Of a DNA stretch of 64,000 bases, positions 1-9,892 are shown piece by piece; positions within the stretch are counted from its first letter, which is position 1; each line of letters opens with the position of its first letter. The DNA lies in the NCBI GenBank assembly GCA_934132775.1, contig CAKPAA010000010.1, forward strand, positions 5,341 to 69,340, written 5' to 3'. The translations under genes and the position numbers were made by a program. Source of the stretch: an uncultured Clostridia bacterium (GTDB lineage: Bacteria; Bacillota; Clostridia; TANB77; UBA1234). The notes under the pieces were generated by a model. That model worked only from the letters and a program-made list of their open reading frames with translations. It made no database searches and had not been told where the DNA came from.

Positions 1-1607
1 AGTACATAGTCCATAGACTCATTATTACCACTACCCATAGTAACTGAAACTGTTCCACATACGAAAACGTACACAATTGCATGGAAAGTTTGAATAAATA
101 CATTAAGTATAAACTCTTTATTCCACTTACCAAATGCTTGAGACTTTCCATCTGCAACACGGTCAATTGCAAAAGATGCTGCAACAAGTGGGAAAATAGT
201 AATTAAAAGTGCAACTGTAAAGACACGTTTATAATAAAATACAATTAACGTTATAAGTTGCCAAGTCAAAATCAAATATGTAAGTGAAATTGCAAAGCTG
301 CGTGTGTCATTCGCTTTTTGCGAGATAACAGCCATATAATTTGTACTTCCTTTCACAGAAGTATTAAATGGGCTTACATCAAAATTGATTGTAACAGGAT
401 CTGTGGTTTTTTGACTCTCTCCATTTTTTGAATCCGATGTGCCAGCACTCACGCCAGAGCTGTTATCACTATCCGTAGTTGTACTACCACCTAATTCAGG
501 CGCTGATGGATTATATCCCAAACTTTTATTATTACTTTCTAATATTGTAACCTTTGAATTTTCAACTAATTTAACAGCCGTATCATTTAATTGTATAGCA
601 TACTTCATAACATATGGATAGAAGAATAAAATAACAACTCCAGCACACCAATACATAAATAACGACTTATATCTCTCCATGTCTCTACCTGTTGACGCTA
701 ACATAATTCTTACACCCATATATGCTAAAATTATCATATAAACAACAAGTGCAATCTTTCTAAATATCGAATACCAAAAGCTTATGGTCTTGTTAAGTCC
801 ACCTTCTCCCCATATTATCGAGGAGCTTCTTTCTGTTCCTCTAAAGAAAGATATTTGCGTTTCTGCATAGTGGTTAAATACAAGCTTGTCTATATCTATC
901 TTTTCAGCAAATATAATTGAAATTATAGCATTTAAGCCATTTGCAATTGCTGTAAGCATACTGCCAATAAGCCACTCAATAGGGGATAGTATGGAATCAT
1001 CTTCAGTTTCCTTAGCTGTTGGTTGCATTGGTACTTGCTCACCGGTAGAAACACTAGATTCTTTTCCTTCTACGTCATACCAAATATTTTCATCTCTATT
1101 ATCAACATTTTGATATATAATCCTATGTTTTTCATTAAGTTCATCATTCTTATGTGTAAAATTATCCGAGTCATATAACTCTTCTATCACTTTATATCTA
1201 ACTATTATTTTACCATTTTCTATAGAATAACTAACTTCACTTGGATCTGAACCTCTTGCCCTTCCTGTATAATTATTTGCATATTTATCACTATATTTAT
1301 AATTGTACGACATCCAATAACTACTATCATTAATTTTAAGTACATCACTTCGTCTAGGGTCAATAGATATTAGGTCCTCTACATTTATATTTAAATTCGT
1401 TAAATCAACTGTTCCAACAATTTGTGGATATTCCGAACTATAATCATATTCAAATGTCATATTTTCCGATATATATCTCAAGATATTTTTTGTTGCTTCA
1501 TCTGCTTCTTTAGCATATATTTGATTAACATTCATAGGCAATATGCCGTTTAATAAAATTACAACTAATATAAGTATTGCCACTATTCTTCTATATTTAG
1601 ACTTCAT
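1..1607 (-). CDS. VirB6/TrbL-like T4SS membrane protein, partial (C-terminus off left edge)
   Basis: This frame is open from an ATG at 1607 to the window edge, so only about 535 N-terminal residues are present. The start follows a GGAGGTGGGC ribosome site. An N-terminal signal-like hydrophobic segment (residues 5-25) precedes a roughly 190-residue extracytoplasmic domain. Then come the features shared with the four next genes: a segment with IFRKIALVVYMIILAYMG, a WCAGVVILFFYPYVMKYA helix, an extracellular loop rich in Ser/Asp, and the block YYKRVFTVALLITIFPLV followed by DRVADGKSQAFGKW and IQTFHAIVYV. These are polytopic inner-membrane features of the VirB6/TrbL family. It is the last visible of five tandem paralogues, 14 bases after the preceding gene. 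By family knowledge it would form part of the translocation channel; its length and tail cannot be known here. Confidence 0.8.
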   Translation of the reverse strand, partial: MKSKYRRIVAILILVVILLNGILPMNVNQIYAKEADEATKNILRYISENMTFEYDYSSEYPQIVGTVDLTNLNINVEDLISIDPRRSDVLKINDSSYWMSYNYKYSDKYANNYTGRARGSDPSEVSYSIENGKIIVRYKVIEELYDSDNFTHKNDELNEKHRIIYQNVDNRDENIWYDVEGKESSVSTGEQVPMQPTAKETEDDSILSPIEWLIGSMLTAIANGLNAIISIIFAEKIDIDKLVFNHYAETQISFFRGTERSSSIIWGEGGLNKTISFWYSIFRKIALVVYMIILAYMGVRIMLASTGRDMERYKSLFMYWCAGVVILFFYPYVMKYAIQLNDTAVKLVENSKVTILESNNKSLGYNPSAPELGGSTTTDSDNSSGVSAGTSDSKNGESQKTTDPVTINFDVSPFNTSVKGSTNYMAVISQKANDTRSFAISLTYLILTWQLITLIVFYYKRVFTVALLITIFPLVAASFAIDRVADGKSQAFGKWNKEFILNVFIQTFHAIVYVFVCGTVSVTMGSGNNESMDYV

Positions 1608-1621
1608 ATTGCCCACCTCCT

Positions 1622-4600
1622 TTAATTATTGTTACCATTTGAATTTTTCTTAGATAATTCCTCAAAGCTCTTGCCTTTCAATTTAGAACGTTTTTCTAAT
1701 TTTTGCAACTCTCTACGTTTATATTCTTCACTAGACATCGTGCTACCGTTTGAAGTTCCAGTTCCCAATTTCAAAGCATCTGCATAAGCATTTTGTACAT
1801 GCTTTTTAGTTTCTCGCACTACTGGTATATTCTTAGCAACTCTTCCAACTGTTTGTGTTGTGCCACTTGCTAAACTTGAAGCACCATGTGAAATAGTACT
1901 ATATGCATTCTCAGCCATTGTATATCCAGCTAAACCACTTTCTGCTGAAGCTAACATATAATCTTTGTCCTTTCCGCTACTTCCTATACCTGCTGAAATA
2001 ACACCTAAGCCGACACTTCCGGCCGTTCCAAGGAAATCAGCAGTAGCCTTAGCCGCATTAGTTGCCACTCCACCAATTGATTTTACATATTTATCTCTAG
2101 AATTGATAATCTTTTGTCTCTGTTCCTCCATTGTAGCCTCAATTGCACGTTTTTCGTCAAGTGCAGCCATTTTTTCTAAATCTAATTCTGTTGGCTTAAA
2201 TCCAATAGGCATACTACTTTCTTTGTATCCGCGTCCATATCTTTGCATTGGCTCCACACCAACTTTCAATTCATCTCTATTATAATGCAATTCATTCAAA
2301 AATACACTATCATCTGAAAGTTTATCCTGAACATATCTAATCGATGAATTTATTATTTGATTTCTATTAGGATCATCAGCAGCAATCAACGAAGTGTCAT
2401 TTAAAACTTTAACTCTAAGATTTGCTTCCACGTCACCTAATTCATAATCTAATTTACTAACAACTTTATTTGCTTCATCAACATAATTTTGTGTTCTTTT
2501 TAGTTGTGCATTAAATTTTTCTTTCTTGTCATCTGGAAGTTTATTAACATCAACTGCTTTTAGTTTTGCTAAATCCTCTTCTAAACCAGACTTAATCTGT
2601 TTTATATTATCTATGTGGTCTAATGTTTCAGAAGCAGTAAGTTTTGTCCTTCCACTACTAATCATATTCAAGGCAGCCACTGAAGAAGCAAGAGACTTAA
2701 CTCTAAGATTTGCTTCTGCATTATCTAAATCATACCCCAATTTACTAACAACATTATTTACCTCATCAACATAACTTTGCGTTTTCTTTAGTTGTGCATT
2801 AAATTTTTCTTTCTTGTCATCTGGAAGTTTATTAACATCAACTGCTTTTAATTTTGCTAAATCATTTTCTAAACCGAACTTAATTTGTTTTATATTATCT
2901 ATGTGGTCTAATGTTTCAGAAGCAGTAAGCTCTGTTTTTCCACTGCTAATCATATTTAAAGCAGCCACTGAAGAAGCAAGAGAAACTACTTTTTCTCCAC
3001 GATTTGAATTATCATTTAATAATTCTGGTTTTACATACTTCTTGCCTAGTTCCACCATAGCTTCAGTTGGTTTTACCTCAACATAAGGTCTAGTTGTAGG
3101 CATTCCAGACGCAATATGTCTGCCATTGATTATTGTTGAACCGATCATTTCAACATTTCTAATAGCATCACGAGAAGCCATTTGCATAACTTCTTCACTT
3201 AATTTTAACTTATTTTCTTTTATTGTGTCTAGTTTATTTGGAACATCCCCTGTAAATCCAGAATTTTTACGTCTTTCTTTAAGTGTTTCTGCAACAGCAG
3301 ATGTCTCTGGCTTATTGTCTCCAACCTCTCTAAGCGTTTTTTTCACTTTTTTACAAACAATTATTTTTGTATCTGAATCATTAACATCAACACTAATAAA
3401 GTTTTTCGTTGGTGCGTTATGACTTTTAACCGGTATTTTAATTTTTCCATTTTCAGGGCTTTGAGCTGTTATTACTACTCTTGGTGTATCCATATGTCCA
3501 TTTGCTCTAGCGCTACCAGGTCTTTCTTTCCTTATAGCAGCTGTAACAGGTCTTCCATTTATAGTAACTTTGCCAGAAATTCTGCCATTTTTGATATTGC
3601 TTCTTGCTCCAGGTCTATTTCTAAATGGATTTTTTGATCTTGCACCATTCTTTTCTCTGTACTGTGCCCTTACTTCCTCTGCCTCCTCATGTCTTCCCAT
3701 CTTGTCAAACATCTTAGCTTGATCTTCCAACAGCTTCTGTTTCTTTCCAGCTTTTGCATTTGCTCCACCATTAGCTAAGTTGCTTGGGACCTTATAATCT
3801 GGCTGATTACTAGCAGGCTTAGATGGATTATTCATAAATCTACTATTTCCTCTTGAAGTATTTGAATTTCTAGAAGTATCATCCTTTCTAAACATAGTCG
3901 AAATATTTCCACCATTTCCAAGCATCCCACCAGATATTTCATCGGCCTTATGAGAACTTCCAGAACCTTCTCCTTGTTCTTGCGTTGGTGTAAATCTTCC
4001 TTCATATTTATCTTTACGTCTTTTACGTGATTTTGGAAGTTTATTTTTTCCATTTTTCTTCTTATTTTTATTTCCATTTAATGAAACATTTTCCACAGGT
4101 TTGGCAAACTTTGTATTTTGTGACAACATCATTTGCTTTAATTGTCTTTCACTTCCAGCTCGGCTAGCAATGGTAGCTGCCATGCCACCAATCGCATATG
4201 CTTCAAGTAATATGTCTATATTTTCTTTTAATTCAACATTCGTCAATCCACCAACTAAAATAGCATTTACTGCTGCTTGGGTTTTAATCAAAGTATCTAA
4301 CTGTTTTGCTGCTTCTGCTCCGTATTGTGCAGTTGCATAATCTGATAAAGCTTTTAGCTCATCTTCACTTGCAGCACCATTTACAGCATCGATTAAGCTG
4401 TTTAGAGCCTCTTTCTTTTCTTCCTCTGTAGCATCTTCACCGCTCAACAATATATCTACACTAGTATTCAATGGAATTGCTTTTTCTTCTTCATTATTCA
4501 AACCTAAATCAGCTATTCTCGCATCAGCATTCTCCATTTCCATCACGCTTTGCTTTCTTTCAGCCTTAGCATATCTTGCTTGTGAAAAGCCCTCCATCAT

Positions 4601-6901
4601 AGCTATACGTGCTGCATTAGCTTTAGACAGATGTCCTCCTGTTTTAAATCTATCTGTAACCGCCTTCTTAGCTCCAGCAGCGACATCCAAAGCGACCTTT
4701 GTTTGTACAACAGATTTTGCAATACCTTTAACAGTATCGGCTCCACCACCTTTTACACCAAACAAGTTTCTCAAGAATTCATCGCCGTTAGCAATAAACT
4801 CTAACAATAATATTATAACTAACCAATTCCTTGAAAAGTTTCCTGCATTGCCTATTTCAACGATCATAGCCATGCCTATTACATAAATAATAGCATGAAA
4901 CGACTGTAAAAATACGTTAAGTGCAAATTCCTTATACCAATTGTTGAAAGCCTGTGATTTTCCATCTCCTATCTTATCAATTGCATAAGATATTGATACA
5001 AGTGGAAAAATCGCAATTAAAAATATTATAGTCAATAACCTCTTAAAATATATTACAAGAAAAGCTATTAGTTGTTTTACCATTACAGCAAAACAAATTG
5101 CATAAATCAACCTTCCTTTTGTCTTTGCCTCTTGATACATTAATGACATATAGTCACTGCCATTTATCAAATCACTTTCAGTTTGCGTTGAAGCCGATGC
5201 GATATTGTCTAATCCACTATTAGTAACGCCTTTAAAAGACGCTGATACATTTTTGGTACTTACCTTATTTATATCTATATAGTGTACAAAAGCATCATTT
5301 ATATCTATTGTATATTTTATTACATATGGAAATAAAAATAATATCATAACACCTTGTATCAAATAAAGTATAAGTTCCTTGTACTTAGCACCTTGTCTTG
5401 CAGTAGAATTAAGCATAATTCTAAGTCCCATATATGCAACAATAATCATATATAAAACAATTGCAATAGACTGGAAGGATTTAAAAATACTATTTAAGGT
5501 ATCTTTTATTCCATTATCTATAAGTGGATTTACAATTCTATTTTCATTTTCAAATAATGATAATGATGTGTAAGAGTATCTATTAAAAATTATTGATTCA
5601 ATTGATAAAGTATCACTACCTGATAATAGTCTAATTAATGTCAAAAATCCTTTTGATATAGCACGTATAAAGGCACTAATTGCATGCTCAAATAATCCAG
5701 CATGATCATCATCTTTATTTTCTTTGTAGTCATTTGCCAATTCGGTTTCACCATTTGAAATCTCCGTAGTTGCACCATCTGGATTTGTCTTAGTTGGTTC
5801 ATCTTCTTTTACAGAGCCTGGTGTTACATCAACTGAATATATTATATTTCCTGTATCTGGATCTATAATTCTAATTCTATATGTCTTACTTGGATCTGCA
5901 CCATCCCAATTAGCCATATTTCCCATTAAGTTGAGTGACCCATCAGCAGCCATTTCAAACTTCAACGTAGAATAAGCATTCATATCCGACGTTTCTCTAT
6001 TTATTTCGATCTCTATTTGACACACTTTTCCATTAAGTATAATATGTGACGAATCTCCGTCATTAGCCAATTTAATATTAAATTTATTTACAGTATCCGA
6101 TGGAATATTTCCATTTATGTACCCTGCACCATATAGATCTCCAAACATATCAGAAAAATCAAAAGTCATATTCTTAGATAACTCTTCTGCCTCACTCGAT
6201 GTTATCCAATTTTCTTTAAAGTTTTCTATATTTTTATCTTTTTCAGCTTGTTGTTGGCGTAGTTTTTCCTCTTCCTGTGCTTTTCTTGCTTCTTCTTCAG
6301 CCCTTTTTTGTGCATCAATAGTTTCCTGATGTTCTGTTCTTGTTTCCTCAGTAGTTGTAGTAGTTTCGCCTGCTAATAATTTTGCTGACGGTTCTTCTCC
6401 TTTTCCTTTTATCTTCACTGTGCCTTCAAAGTCCCTTGCAACGCCACTACTAGTAAAGCCTACCATAGTATCTTTTGAAAAATCCGGTTTTTCATTTCCC
6501 CCATATTCAAATTCTATTTGTAAGTCTCCATTTGGAGTAACTTGATAGTTATTAGCAATACAAGTCTCTTGCTCATCAGAGCCTTGTACTCCAACAGTAA
6601 GAGTTAGCTGATAACGGTTTTCATCATTCGTTGCTAATGTTTTATTGCTATCTCTAGGTACAATGAAGCCTGATTTTTCAAACTGTTCTTTTTTTATAGT
6701 TACAGTAAAAGATAAATTTTCCAGTGCATTTTCTGCGTCGATGTTCATAGAATTAGCAAATAAATTCATTTGCTCTTCTGACAATTCGTTAACAGCATAA
6801 ACAGAATAATTTATTAGAGAGGGCAATATTCCACTCAAAAGTAATACTGATAACATGCAAATTACAGCTATTCTATACTTAAATTTTTTATTAAATTTCA
6901 T
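1622..6901 (-). CDS. Giant VirB6/TrbL-like T4SS membrane protein with long repeat-bearing tail
   Basis: I start at the ATG at 6901, which sits behind AAAGGAGGGAG; the frame is open further but only through the ribosome site. About 1759 residues. Order: signal/TM segment (10-35); extracytoplasmic domain; charged coiled coil rich in Glu/Gln/Lys near residues 195-230; polytopic VirB6-like core near 440-720 with FLFPYVIKYTIDINDAF, YFKRLLTIIFLIAIFPLV and IDKIGDGKSQAFNNW; then about 1000 hydrophilic residues. The tail has an Asn/Lys-rich basic stretch, alpha-helical segments and two adjacent near-identical 96-residue repeats (about 1305-1497). Typical VirB6 proteins have 300-400 residues, so the tail is exceptional, though large VirB6 proteins with long tails are known (for example in Rickettsiales). 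It starts 18 bases after the stop of the gene upstream. The core assignment is secure; the tail's role is unknown. Confidence 0.82.
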   Translation of the reverse strand: MKFNKKFKYRIAVICMLSVLLLSGILPSLINYSVYAVNELSEEQMNLFANSMNIDAENALENLSFTVTIKKEQFEKSGFIVPRDSNKTLATNDENRYQLTLTVGVQGSDEQETCIANNYQVTPNGDLQIEFEYGGNEKPDFSKDTMVGFTSSGVARDFEGTVKIKGKGEEPSAKLLAGETTTTTEETRTEHQETIDAQKRAEEEARKAQEEEKLRQQQAEKDKNIENFKENWITSSEAEELSKNMTFDFSDMFGDLYGAGYINGNIPSDTVNKFNIKLANDGDSSHIILNGKVCQIEIEINRETSDMNAYSTLKFEMAADGSLNLMGNMANWDGADPSKTYRIRIIDPDTGNIIYSVDVTPGSVKEDEPTKTNPDGATTEISNGETELANDYKENKDDDHAGLFEHAISAFIRAISKGFLTLIRLLSGSDTLSIESIIFNRYSYTSLSLFENENRIVNPLIDNGIKDTLNSIFKSFQSIAIVLYMIIVAYMGLRIMLNSTARQGAKYKELILYLIQGVMILFLFPYVIKYTIDINDAFVHYIDINKVSTKNVSASFKGVTNSGLDNIASASTQTESDLINGSDYMSLMYQEAKTKGRLIYAICFAVMVKQLIAFLVIYFKRLLTIIFLIAIFPLVSISYAIDKIGDGKSQAFNNWYKEFALNVFLQSFHAIIYVIGMAMIVEIGNAGNFSRNWLVIILLLEFIANGDEFLRNLFGVKGGGADTVKGIAKSVVQTKVALDVAAGAKKAVTDRFKTGGHLSKANAARIAMMEGFSQARYAKAERKQSVMEMENADARIADLGLNNEEEKAIPLNTSVDILLSGEDATEEEKKEALNSLIDAVNGAASEDELKALSDYATAQYGAEAAKQLDTLIKTQAAVNAILVGGLTNVELKENIDILLEAYAIGGMAATIASRAGSERQLKQMMLSQNTKFAKPVENVSLNGNKNKKKNGKNKLPKSRKRRKDKYEGRFTPTQEQGEGSGSSHKADEISGGMLGNGGNISTMFRKDDTSRNSNTSRGNSRFMNNPSKPASNQPDYKVPSNLANGGANAKAGKKQKLLEDQAKMFDKMGRHEEAEEVRAQYREKNGARSKNPFRNRPGARSNIKNGRISGKVTINGRPVTAAIRKERPGSARANGHMDTPRVVITAQSPENGKIKIPVKSHNAPTKNFISVDVNDSDTKIIVCKKVKKTLREVGDNKPETSAVAETLKERRKNSGFTGDVPNKLDTIKENKLKLSEEVMQMASRDAIRNVEMIGSTIINGRHIASGMPTTRPYVEVKPTEAMVELGKKYVKPELLNDNSNRGEKVVSLASSVAALNMISSGKTELTASETLDHIDNIKQIKFGLENDLAKLKAVDVNKLPDDKKEKFNAQLKKTQSYVDEVNNVVSKLGYDLDNAEANLRVKSLASSVAALNMISSGRTKLTASETLDHIDNIKQIKSGLEEDLAKLKAVDVNKLPDDKKEKFNAQLKRTQNYVDEANKVVSKLDYELGDVEANLRVKVLNDTSLIAADDPNRNQIINSSIRYVQDKLSDDSVFLNELHYNRDELKVGVEPMQRYGRGYKESSMPIGFKPTELDLEKMAALDEKRAIEATMEEQRQKIINSRDKYVKSIGGVATNAAKATADFLGTAGSVGLGVISAGIGSSGKDKDYMLASAESGLAGYTMAENAYSTISHGASSLASGTTQTVGRVAKNIPVVRETKKHVQNAYADALKLGTGTSNGSTMSSEEYKRRELQKLEKRSKLKGKSFEELSKKNSNGNNN
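2411..2986 (-). repeat. Two tandem 288-bp repeats inside the giant VirB6-like gene
   Basis: Copies at about 2411-2698 and 2699-2986 encode near-identical 96-residue units. Each contains LASSVAALNMISSG, LTASETLDHIDNIKQIK and KLPDDKKEKFNAQLK. Both keep the reading frame (288 = 96 codons). The high DNA identity suggests a recent duplication or gene conversion. The predicted structure is helical. Confidence 0.93.
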
Positions 6902-6919
6902 ATTGCTCCCTCCTTTCAA

Positions 6920-9871
6920 TTATTCTTCGTGAAAATTATATTTTTCTGTTTTATTAACATTTGTACCACCATTGTCCATTGCCATATTTCTATCCTTCAA
7001 ACCATTCTTGAAAGCATTTTTATTATTCTCGTGTCTGTTCATGGTTTGTGTTGCATTCTGCTCTTGTGACTGACCATTCTGCGTTTGCTGTGGATTTGTT
7101 GAATTTACTTGTGCCGTAGATGTGCCAGAAGTTCCTTCCGCTTGATTAGCCGCTGCTTGTGCATTCTGAGCAGCTCTAGTAGTACCACTTCCTGATGCTT
7201 GAGGTGCCTTCTTCGCCTTCTTTGTACTTCCACTGCTTGCCTTTTTACTTCCTGCAATCATCTTTGCAACTTCAACGCCTCTAGTATAGTCAGCTGCACT
7301 GCCTCCACCTGCAATCGCAGTGCTTGCTACTCCTGAAATTGCTGCTGCATTTCTAATCGCTGTTAAAGGCTTATTAGCAAGTCTAGTATATTTTCTAGCC
7401 ATATTTCCAGCTTTTCTCTTAAGTTTTACTACATTCCTCTTCACATCTGATGCTTTGTCTATTGCTCCAACTGCACCACGTGCCCATTTATGTTTCTCTG
7501 CAAACATATTTCTGTTCATTCTTCTTCTATCTGAATTTCTATCATGTCTAGCTTGCTTTTGCTCTCTTCTGCTGTCTTTCATTTCGTGCTTCTTAGTATT
7601 ATCTTGAGCTTTAGCACCAATTGTTGCAACACCTGCAATTGCTAATGCTTTTGCCGTCGTTTCAGCTCCAGTCGCTGCAATATTCGAAACAGTACCACCT
7701 TTAACTCCAATAAGCGTTCTAACGATACTCTCTAAAGGTAACATTGCTGCAACAGCACATACAAACAATAACCAGTTGTCATTATCTTGCTCATATACAT
7801 ATAATCCACTTTCAACAAGTGTTACATACATTAAAGCGTGTGCTGTTTGAATAAATACGTTTAGTGTAAATTCTGTCATCCATGTGCTTAATGATTTGGG
7901 CTTAGAAATTCCCATAGTTTTTTCCAAAACATACATCATAATAACAAGTGGAAAGATTGCAATCAATGCGGCTATGGTAATTAAACGTTTGTAATATATA
8001 AATAGTATAGCAACTAATTGATAAATTAAATAAAACCATACTATTACATATGTAAATCTATAAGTCGCACCTGCTCTAGCCCTCATCATACTCATTAAGT
8101 CTAATCCTTTTTGCTCTATTTCTATCGCCTTGTCTAATTCTTCTAACTGGCTTTCAAGTTCTTCATATTCAAGCTGAGCATTCACATATTCTTTCAATCC
8201 GGTAGTTAACTCTGAAGAAGGCAATGATATCTTTGTAGAATTATTCAATCCACTTCCTGCATGTAAATAAACTCTTACGCTTATATCATCAATATTACCG
8301 TTATTTTTTACGTAATTAAGTGCTTGGCTCATAGCAAATTCAATTGAAACATATGTAGAAATTATTTTATCATCACTTCCGTATAGTAATACTTTTCCTT
8401 CTCGCCTAATAGTATTATACACATCATCCTTACTCAAGTTAGTACCAACATTAGGATCTTCACTCATAAGCTGAGTATATGCCCTATTTACCCATTTTCT
8501 CATTTCACTGTTCGCACCATCACCAGCAAGATCTTCTTTTGCCTTTGTAACCTTTTCTTGAGAATCTTGCTTCTTTTTTTCAGTCTCAGCACGTTTTTTA
8601 TCTGCTAATTCTGATATTTGTCCTCTTGTATGAATTAAATAATCCAACAAGGTTGTTTCAGAGTCTTCACCTATTTCATATTGGTCTCCAGAATATAAAA
8701 ACTGATATCCACTTCCTATTGAATATTGGCTCTGTTTCCTAATTGTGCTAACTAGTGCATCATTTATTTGCATCATATATTTCATTAAGTATGGTGCAAA
8801 ATATACAAGAAAAACTGCAACGACCCATCCTGAAAGCATATCCCATACGCCTTTTTCTTTCGGAGTGCCCGCTACTAACATGGCTCTTATTCCCATAACA
8901 ACTAACAATATTAGCATAACGACTTTAACGAACTGTAAAAATACTCTAAACCAATAATTTATAATGGTCTGCATAGGTGCAGTATAAAGTCCTGTGCCAC
9001 CACCTTCCGTGCCAAAGAAATTGGCTATAGTAGGCTTATATTGATTAAACACGATGGCATCAATGCTTACGTATCCACCACTTATGCCTTTAAACAACGC
9101 CATAAAAGCATCACCAATGGCAATTCCTATTTTTGAAATCATTTTTTCAACCCAGTTAGGTTCTTGCTGTTCCAAATACTCTTTACTAATTCCGTTGAAA
9201 GCATACACAATAGTTGGTACTTCGCTTTCTGATATTTGCGTATGCTGTTTTCCATCTACACGAATCTTAAAAGTGCTGTCTCCTTGTTGAGTTAGCGATT
9301 TTGCCATCAACGTTCCTACATTTTTATTAGTTGCATCAACAAAAATATATTGCTCATAATCTCTGCCTTCATCTAAAGCATCTTCTGCTATATTATAATA
9401 GCCATTTCCTAATGTTATCTTTCTGCTTCCTGCATTATATTGCTGAATCTCTTGAATACTGTATTTAGGATAATGTCTCGTCGAACTAACTCTATCATCA
9501 TCTAAGACAGCTCCTGATTGTAGATACTGGTAGCCAGTACCTCTATCACCAGGTGTAGCTCTTAAAGAACTTGCCGAGCTTTCTCCACCCACAAGGGTAA
9601 ATGCGACTACTTTTCTTTTTTCATCCATTTTAATCTTAAACATACCAACCCAGCTACTACCTGAAGCTTTAATCTGATAATAAAAAGGTAAGTCCACACC
9701 AGCATAACTCACAACTGTTTCTTTTTGGCTCATATCAATTATTGCAGGATTTTTCTTAGTGCCAAGATTGCTATTTAACGTGATTACTGCTGCTTCTGAA
9801 ATTGATGATAGTCCAAATAAAATAAACATCATCACAAAAAGTACAGAAATCTTTTTAATATTATTTTTCAT
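6920..9871 (-). CDS. VirB6/TrbL-like T4SS membrane protein (983 aa)
   Basis: Starts at an ATG behind AGGAAGGAGTTGATGAT. A signal peptide (residues 1-27, ending SISEA) is followed by an extracytoplasmic domain, then the VirB6-like core from about residue 270 (IVFNQYKPTIANFF) to 725 (IRTLIGVKGG). Unlike its paralogues the core holds an insertion of about 220 residues between its helices, with a charged coiled coil near the end (EELESQLEELDKAIEIEQK), probably an extracellular loop. The conserved YYKRLITIAALIAIFPLV block and the following amphipathic region match the neighbours. The C-terminal 230 residues are basic, then rich in Gln, Asn, Ala and Ser (low complexity). It lies 21 bases after the next upstream gene, in one operon. 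Family role: integral membrane channel component. Paralogue assignment is firm; specific partner unknown. Confidence 0.82.
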   Translation of the reverse strand: MKNNIKKISVLFVMMFILFGLSSISEAAVITLNSNLGTKKNPAIIDMSQKETVVSYAGVDLPFYYQIKASGSSWVGMFKIKMDEKRKVVAFTLVGGESSASSLRATPGDRGTGYQYLQSGAVLDDDRVSSTRHYPKYSIQEIQQYNAGSRKITLGNGYYNIAEDALDEGRDYEQYIFVDATNKNVGTLMAKSLTQQGDSTFKIRVDGKQHTQISESEVPTIVYAFNGISKEYLEQQEPNWVEKMISKIGIAIGDAFMALFKGISGGYVSIDAIVFNQYKPTIANFFGTEGGGTGLYTAPMQTIINYWFRVFLQFVKVVMLILLVVMGIRAMLVAGTPKEKGVWDMLSGWVVAVFLVYFAPYLMKYMMQINDALVSTIRKQSQYSIGSGYQFLYSGDQYEIGEDSETTLLDYLIHTRGQISELADKKRAETEKKKQDSQEKVTKAKEDLAGDGANSEMRKWVNRAYTQLMSEDPNVGTNLSKDDVYNTIRREGKVLLYGSDDKIISTYVSIEFAMSQALNYVKNNGNIDDISVRVYLHAGSGLNNSTKISLPSSELTTGLKEYVNAQLEYEELESQLEELDKAIEIEQKGLDLMSMMRARAGATYRFTYVIVWFYLIYQLVAILFIYYKRLITIAALIAIFPLVIMMYVLEKTMGISKPKSLSTWMTEFTLNVFIQTAHALMYVTLVESGLYVYEQDNDNWLLFVCAVAAMLPLESIVRTLIGVKGGTVSNIAATGAETTAKALAIAGVATIGAKAQDNTKKHEMKDSRREQKQARHDRNSDRRRMNRNMFAEKHKWARGAVGAIDKASDVKRNVVKLKRKAGNMARKYTRLANKPLTAIRNAAAISGVASTAIAGGGSAADYTRGVEVAKMIAGSKKASSGSTKKAKKAPQASGSGTTRAAQNAQAAANQAEGTSGTSTAQVNSTNPQQTQNGQSQEQNATQTMNRHENNKNAFKNGLKDRNMAMDNGGTNVNKTEKYNFHEE

Positions 9872-9892
9872 ATCATCAACTCCTTCCTAAAT

